In this document: piece by piece, positions 60,790-64,000 of the stretch | Layout: each line of letters opens with the position of its first letter | Numbering within the stretch: position 1 is the stretch's first letter | Assembly (NCBI GenBank): GCA_963741525.1 | Contig: CAVUIW010000001.1 | Span: 62,001 to 126,000 of the forward strand | DNA: 64,000 bases | Direction: 5' to 3' | Origin: JANNSX01 sp963741525 | GTDB lineage: Bacteria; Pseudomonadota; Alphaproteobacteria; Rhizobiales; Hyphomicrobiaceae | The notes under the pieces: generated by a model | Told to the model about the DNA's origin: nothing | Database searches by the model: none | Seen by the model: the letters and a program-made list of their open reading frames with translations, nothing else | Made by a program: the position numbers and the translations under genes

Positions 60790-62190
60790 ATGGGTGAGTC
60801 GTCGAACGTCATCGTGCTCAATGCACGCGAGCCGCAGCAGGCTTCCCCCTCCGGGGAGGTATCGGTTGCCGGTCAGCCCGCGCCATTGGGCAAGCGCAAG
60901 CTGGCCCTGCTTGGCAGCTGGCAGACGGACATCGCCAAGAATCGCCTCGTTCAGTGCTCGAGCGGCTACTGCGAGTTGCACGGCGCCTCCCACGAGGAGG
61001 TGCTCGTTTCCGTCGAGCAATGGGTCGACCGGTTCGTGCATCCGGACAGCCAAGCCGCCATGCGCGAATGCTATCGCGAAGCCGTGGCGAACGGTTCGAG
61101 CTACGATTTCGAGTATCGCATCGTCCGCCCCGACGGCAGCTGCGTTGACGTCGTCGAGAAGGGCGTGCCGGAGTTCGACAGCCTCGGCACGATCGTGAAG
61201 TTCGCTGGAACACTGCAAGACATCACCGACGTCAAGGCGACGGAGGCGGCGCTGCGCCAGAGCTACGAGCTGCTCGAGCATCGCGTCGACGAGCGGACCG
61301 CCAAGCTCAAGTCGGAAATTCTGCAGCGCCGCCAGACCGAACGCGCGCTCATGGAGGCGAAGGTCGCAGCCGAGCTCGCCGAGCGCGTGGCCCGGCAGGC
61401 CGCCGCTGACGCCGAGCGGGCGCTGCGGAGCAAGACCGATTTCCTGACAAACATGAGCCATGAGCTCCGCACGCCGATGAACAGCATCATCGGCCTGGCC
61501 GGCATTCTCACGGAGACGAAGCTCGACCCCGAGCAGCGCCTGTTCGTCGATACCATCCACCAGTCCGGCCGGACGTTGCTGGCCATGATCAACGATGTTC
61601 TCGATGCCGCGAAGTTCGAGGCCGGCCACCTGGACCTCGACCCGACACCGGGGAACATCGAAGCCGTGCTCGGCGGCGTCGTCGCCCTGCTCACGCCGGT
61701 CGCACGCCGCAAATCGATCGAGCTCAAGCTCATCGCCGATCCGAAACTGCCGGCCACCATTATGTTCGACCAGCTTCGCGTGCGCCAAGTGCTGATCAAT
61801 CTTATCGGCAATGCCGTGAAGTTCACTGACGAGGGCAGTGTCATCGTCGAGGCTCATCGCATTGGCGTTTCGGCGGGCTATGTCGAGGTGACCTTTGCCG
61901 TCACCGACACAGGCATCGGCATTTCGATGGATGCCCAGAAGCGGCTGTTCCAGAAATTCGTGCAAGCCGATGCGTCGATGACGCGGCGCTATGGCGGCAC
62001 CGGTCTCGGGCTCGCCATTGCACAGGACATCGTCCGCAAGATGGGCGGCGAGATCAGGATCATGAGCGAGCTCGGTAGCGGCACGACCTGCTCGTTCACG
62101 CTCAATCTGCCGGTGCACGACACCGGCCGCTACGGCGGCTCAGCCGATGCGGCAGGCGGAAAAGACAGACGTATGGAGGTGTTGAAGTGA
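60790..62190 (+). CDS. PAS-domain cytoplasmic sensor histidine kinase
   Basis: 466 residues, no membrane segment. PAS-3-like domain at 40-150 (LGSWQTDIAKNRLVQCSSGY, FEYRIVRPDGSCVDVVEKG), coiled coil 155-215, H-box FLTNMSHELRTPMNSIIGLAG with the phospho-accepting histidine near 225, N-box NLIGNAVKFTDEGS, G1 DTGIGIS, G2 RRYGGTGLGLAIAQ. It has the catalytic core of hybrid kinases, but the receiver is a separate gene downstream, overlapping by four bases. Confidence 0.92.
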   Translation: MGESSNVIVLNAREPQQASPSGEVSVAGQPAPLGKRKLALLGSWQTDIAKNRLVQCSSGYCELHGASHEEVLVSVEQWVDRFVHPDSQAAMRECYREAVANGSSYDFEYRIVRPDGSCVDVVEKGVPEFDSLGTIVKFAGTLQDITDVKATEAALRQSYELLEHRVDERTAKLKSEILQRRQTERALMEAKVAAELAERVARQAAADAERALRSKTDFLTNMSHELRTPMNSIIGLAGILTETKLDPEQRLFVDTIHQSGRTLLAMINDVLDAAKFEAGHLDLDPTPGNIEAVLGGVVALLTPVARRKSIELKLIADPKLPATIMFDQLRVRQVLINLIGNAVKFTDEGSVIVEAHRIGVSAGYVEVTFAVTDTGIGISMDAQKRLFQKFVQADASMTRRYGGTGLGLAIAQDIVRKMGGEIRIMSELGSGTTCSFTLNLPVHDTGRYGGSADAAGGKDRRMEVLK

Positions 62191-62570
62191 CCGCGCTCAA
62201 ATCAATGAGCATTTTGCTCGTCGAGGACAACATCGCCAACCAGCTCGTCGCCAAGGCCTACCTGACGAGGGCCGGCCACCGCGTCGATGTGGCTTCGGCG
62301 GCGATCGAGGCCATGAACATGCTGGTCGACGGCCGCCACGATCTCGTGCTGATGGATCTGCAGATGCCCGGCATCGACGGCCTGGAATGCACACGCCTGA
62401 TACGGACCGGCCGGCACAATGCCGCAGTTCCAATCTTTGCCATGACCGCCAATGTGCTGAAGCGCGACGAGCGGCGTTGCCTGGAGGCCGGAATGAACGG
62501 TTTCTTCGCCAAACCGATCCAATGGGACGAGTTGCTCACCCAGGTCGGCCGCGTGGCTGAAGCAGCCTGA
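62187..62570 (+). CDS. Stand-alone response regulator receiver (CheY-like)
   Basis: 127 residues from a GTG start overlapping the kinase stop (GTGA). Receiver residues: acidic pair in ILLVEDNIANQ, phospho-Asp in LVLMDLQMPGIDG, Thr in FAMTANVL, Lys in FFAKPIQWDEL. No output domain, so it probably acts by protein contact or in a phosphorelay. Partner of the adjacent kinase. Confidence 0.92.
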   Translation: MTALKSMSILLVEDNIANQLVAKAYLTRAGHRVDVASAAIEAMNMLVDGRHDLVLMDLQMPGIDGLECTRLIRTGRHNAAVPIFAMTANVLKRDERRCLEAGMNGFFAKPIQWDELLTQVGRVAEAA

Positions 62571-62610
62571 GGCACGCCATCCAGCTTCCATCGCGCCCAA
62601 CCTTGCAATC

Positions 62611-62711
62611 GGGTGTTTCCGTTTTTCGTTGAATCACTTCAGCACCCTAATTCCTTAGTTTGTCGTGCTTCTTTTCGGAAAACCGCTTCGCACTTTTCCG
62701 GAAGCACTCTA
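62611..62711. repeat. 140-bp dispersed repeat, copy 3 (shortened)
   Basis: Has the GTGTTTCCGTTTTTCGTTGA and CGGAAAACCGCTTCGC blocks and the terminal CCGGAAGCACTCTA, but lacks the internal CCCGGCCTTCGCCGGGACAG segment of the other two copies and the left palindromic arm. It ends immediately before the next reading frame. Confidence 0.8.
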
Positions 62712-62745
62712 GCCTCCCGATGCGCGCGACATACGGGAGGGCAAC

Positions 62746-64000
62746 CTGTCCACTCTGCTCATCAAGAATGCGGTGACGCTCGTCACCATGGACGGCATGC
62801 ACCGGGAGATCGCCGGAGGATGGCTGCTCGCGCGCGATGGAGTCATCGAGCGTGTCGGAGCCGCCGTCGACTTGCCGGCTTCGGCCGATGAGGTGATCGA
62901 CGCCTCCGGTGCCGTGGTATTGCCCGGCCTCGTCAATACGCACCACCACATGTACCAAAGCCTCACCCGCGTGGTGCCGGCGGGCCAGGATGAGCGCCTG
63001 TTCGGCTGGCTGAAGTCCCTCTATCCGATCTGGGCCCGCATGGGCCCCGAGCACATCAGAGTCTCGACGCTGACGGCGCTCGCCGAGCTCGCGCTCTCGG
63101 GCTGCACGACAGCAGCCGACCATCTCTATCTCTTCCCGAACGGCGCCCGCCTCGACGACGAGATCGAGGCCGCACGCGAGATCGGCCTGCGCTTCCATGC
63201 CTGCCGCGGCTCCATGAGCAAGGGCGAGAGCCTGGGCGGCCTGCCACCCGACAGCTTAGTGGAGAAAGAGCCGGCGATTCTCGCCGACAGCCGGCGCGTC
63301 ATCGAGACCTATCATGATCCCTCGCCCCGCTCGATGCTGCGCGTTGCGTTGGCACCCTGCACGCCCTTCACCGTCAGCGACTCCCTGATGCGCGAATCGG
63401 CTGCCATGGCGCGCAGCTACGGCGTGATGCTGCACACGCACACGGCCGAGAACACCGAGGATGTCGTCTATTGCCGTGAGGCGCTCGGCTGCACGCCGGT
63501 CGAGCATGTGGAGCGCTTGGGCTGGCTCGGGCGCGACACCTGGCACGCGCACTGCGTCGAGTTGGGCGAGGCCGGGATCACCGCTTTCGCCCGCACACAT
63601 TCCGGCGTCGCGCATTGTCCGTCTTCGAATATGCGGCTCGCCTCGGGCATCCCACCTATTCGCAAGCTTCTCGACAAGGGCGTCGCCGTGGGGCTCGGCG
63701 TCGATGGCTCGGCTTCGAACGACAGCGGCGATCTTCTCGCCGAGGCACGGCTCGCGGTGTTGCTGCAGCGCGTGGGCGGCGATCCCAAAGCCCTCGGAGC
63801 CCGCGAGGCGCTCGAGCTTGCCACGCGTGGCGGCGCCAAGGTGCTCGGCCGCGAGGATGCGATCGGCCAACTTGCACCCGGTTACGCCGCCGACATCGCC
63901 ATTTTTCCCGTCGATGGCCTCGCGCATGCCGGTGCGGGCTGGGATCCGGTTGCGTCCCTTGCCTTCTGCGCCCCGGTCAAGGCGAGCCATACGATCGTCA
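62746..64000 (+). CDS. Amidohydrolase, 8-oxoguanine deaminase-like, N-terminal part
   Basis: The frame is open to the right edge (at least 418 residues). It has metal ligands in VNTHHHMYQSLTRV, HTHTAENTED and the histidine of WHAHCVELGEAG, then HCPSSNMRLASGIPPIRKLL and GLGVDGSASNDSGDLLAEAR, typical of 8-oxoguanine deaminase within the AtzA/TrzN-like amidohydrolases. There is no ATG before the conserved STLLIKNAVTLVTMDG; a CTG at 62746 with GGGAGGG five bases upstream is the best start. It would deaminate 8-oxoguanine or a related purine. Confidence 0.82.
   Translation, partial: MSTLLIKNAVTLVTMDGMHREIAGGWLLARDGVIERVGAAVDLPASADEVIDASGAVVLPGLVNTHHHMYQSLTRVVPAGQDERLFGWLKSLYPIWARMGPEHIRVSTLTALAELALSGCTTAADHLYLFPNGARLDDEIEAAREIGLRFHACRGSMSKGESLGGLPPDSLVEKEPAILADSRRVIETYHDPSPRSMLRVALAPCTPFTVSDSLMRESAAMARSYGVMLHTHTAENTEDVVYCREALGCTPVEHVERLGWLGRDTWHAHCVELGEAGITAFARTHSGVAHCPSSNMRLASGIPPIRKLLDKGVAVGLGVDGSASNDSGDLLAEARLAVLLQRVGGDPKALGAREALELATRGGAKVLGREDAIGQLAPGYAADIAIFPVDGLAHAGAGWDPVASLAFCAPVKASHTIV

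Noticed and set aside
60511..62118. 535-codon open frame on the minus strand opposite the histidine kinase
   Set aside because: Composition is that of an antisense frame; the kinase and receiver motifs on the plus strand are complete.

Overview
The window is a GC-rich chromosomal segment of an alphaproteobacterium, most likely Hyphomicrobiales (Rhizobiales). This placement rests on gene content: a DUF2794 gene, an Hsp20-DUF1150 pair, a TIGR02302/DUF4175 membrane protein, an alpha-type ccm cluster next to aconitase, an L21 protein with a C-terminal extension, an Entner-Doudoroff operon, and interspersed palindromic repeats of the kind common in that order. No rRNA or tRNA gene, CRISPR array, prophage or intact insertion sequence was seen. 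The genus is not determinable from this sequence alone.

Layout. 0-10 kb: end of an RTX protein, a tiny secreted peptide, an AraC regulator with HutD, DNA polymerase I, aspartate-semialdehyde dehydrogenase, and a cytochrome b561 / cytochrome P460 pair. 10-17.9 kb: mtaB-ftsY, two tandem septation-protein (IspZ/YciB) paralogues, a MarR regulator and the ccmABCDG cytochrome c maturation operon on the minus strand. 17.9-19.2 kb: a lower-GC three-gene cassette (RelE/HigB-like protein, Xre regulator, unknown protein) between ccmA and acnA. 19.4-31 kb: aconitase, DUF1223, a probable pair of C-rich small RNAs on the minus strand, DUF2794, GNAT, phasin, an unusual FolD, short-chain dehydrogenase and flavin oxidoreductase genes, and two exported proteins. 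31-38 kb: Entner-Doudoroff operon zwf-pgl-edd-eda-pgi, in which zwf and pgi are frameshifted as read, then Hsp20 and DUF1150. 38.8-39.6 kb: a low-GC, frameshifted TIR-domain gene of the Pycsar/CBASS effector type.

40-48 kb: HU protein, TlpA-like thioredoxin, then argH-lptM-lysA-DUF4175, and a Crp/Fnr regulator. 48-56 kb: adenylate cyclase with TPR-like tail, AraC regulator, and a dissected glutamate-synthase-like operon (amidotransferase, GXGXG subunit, FMN subunit; MgsABC/GlxBCD type) divergent from a GntR regulator with a palindromic operator candidate. 56-64 kb: DUF3108, rplU-rpmA, an amidotransferase/short-chain dehydrogenase pair, a cytoplasmic histidine kinase with a stand-alone receiver, and the start of an 8-oxoguanine-deaminase-like amidohydrolase that apparently begins with CTG.

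Several repeat families punctuate intergenic space: a roughly 140-bp element in three copies (13.6, 48.3 and 62.6 kb), a GGTCAGACCC palindrome (3.7 and 30.6 kb), a GGCGAA...TTCGCC palindrome (8.2, 9.5 and 27.0 kb), a CGACGAA...TTCGTCG element (0.86 and 22.1 kb) and a 32-bp inverted repeat pair at 31.2 kb. The strongest candidates for undescribed biology are the tandem C-rich small RNAs (23.07-23.53 kb), the three-gene cassette at 17.9-19.2 kb, the TIR gene at 39 kb and the FolD with altered catalytic residues at 25.3 kb.
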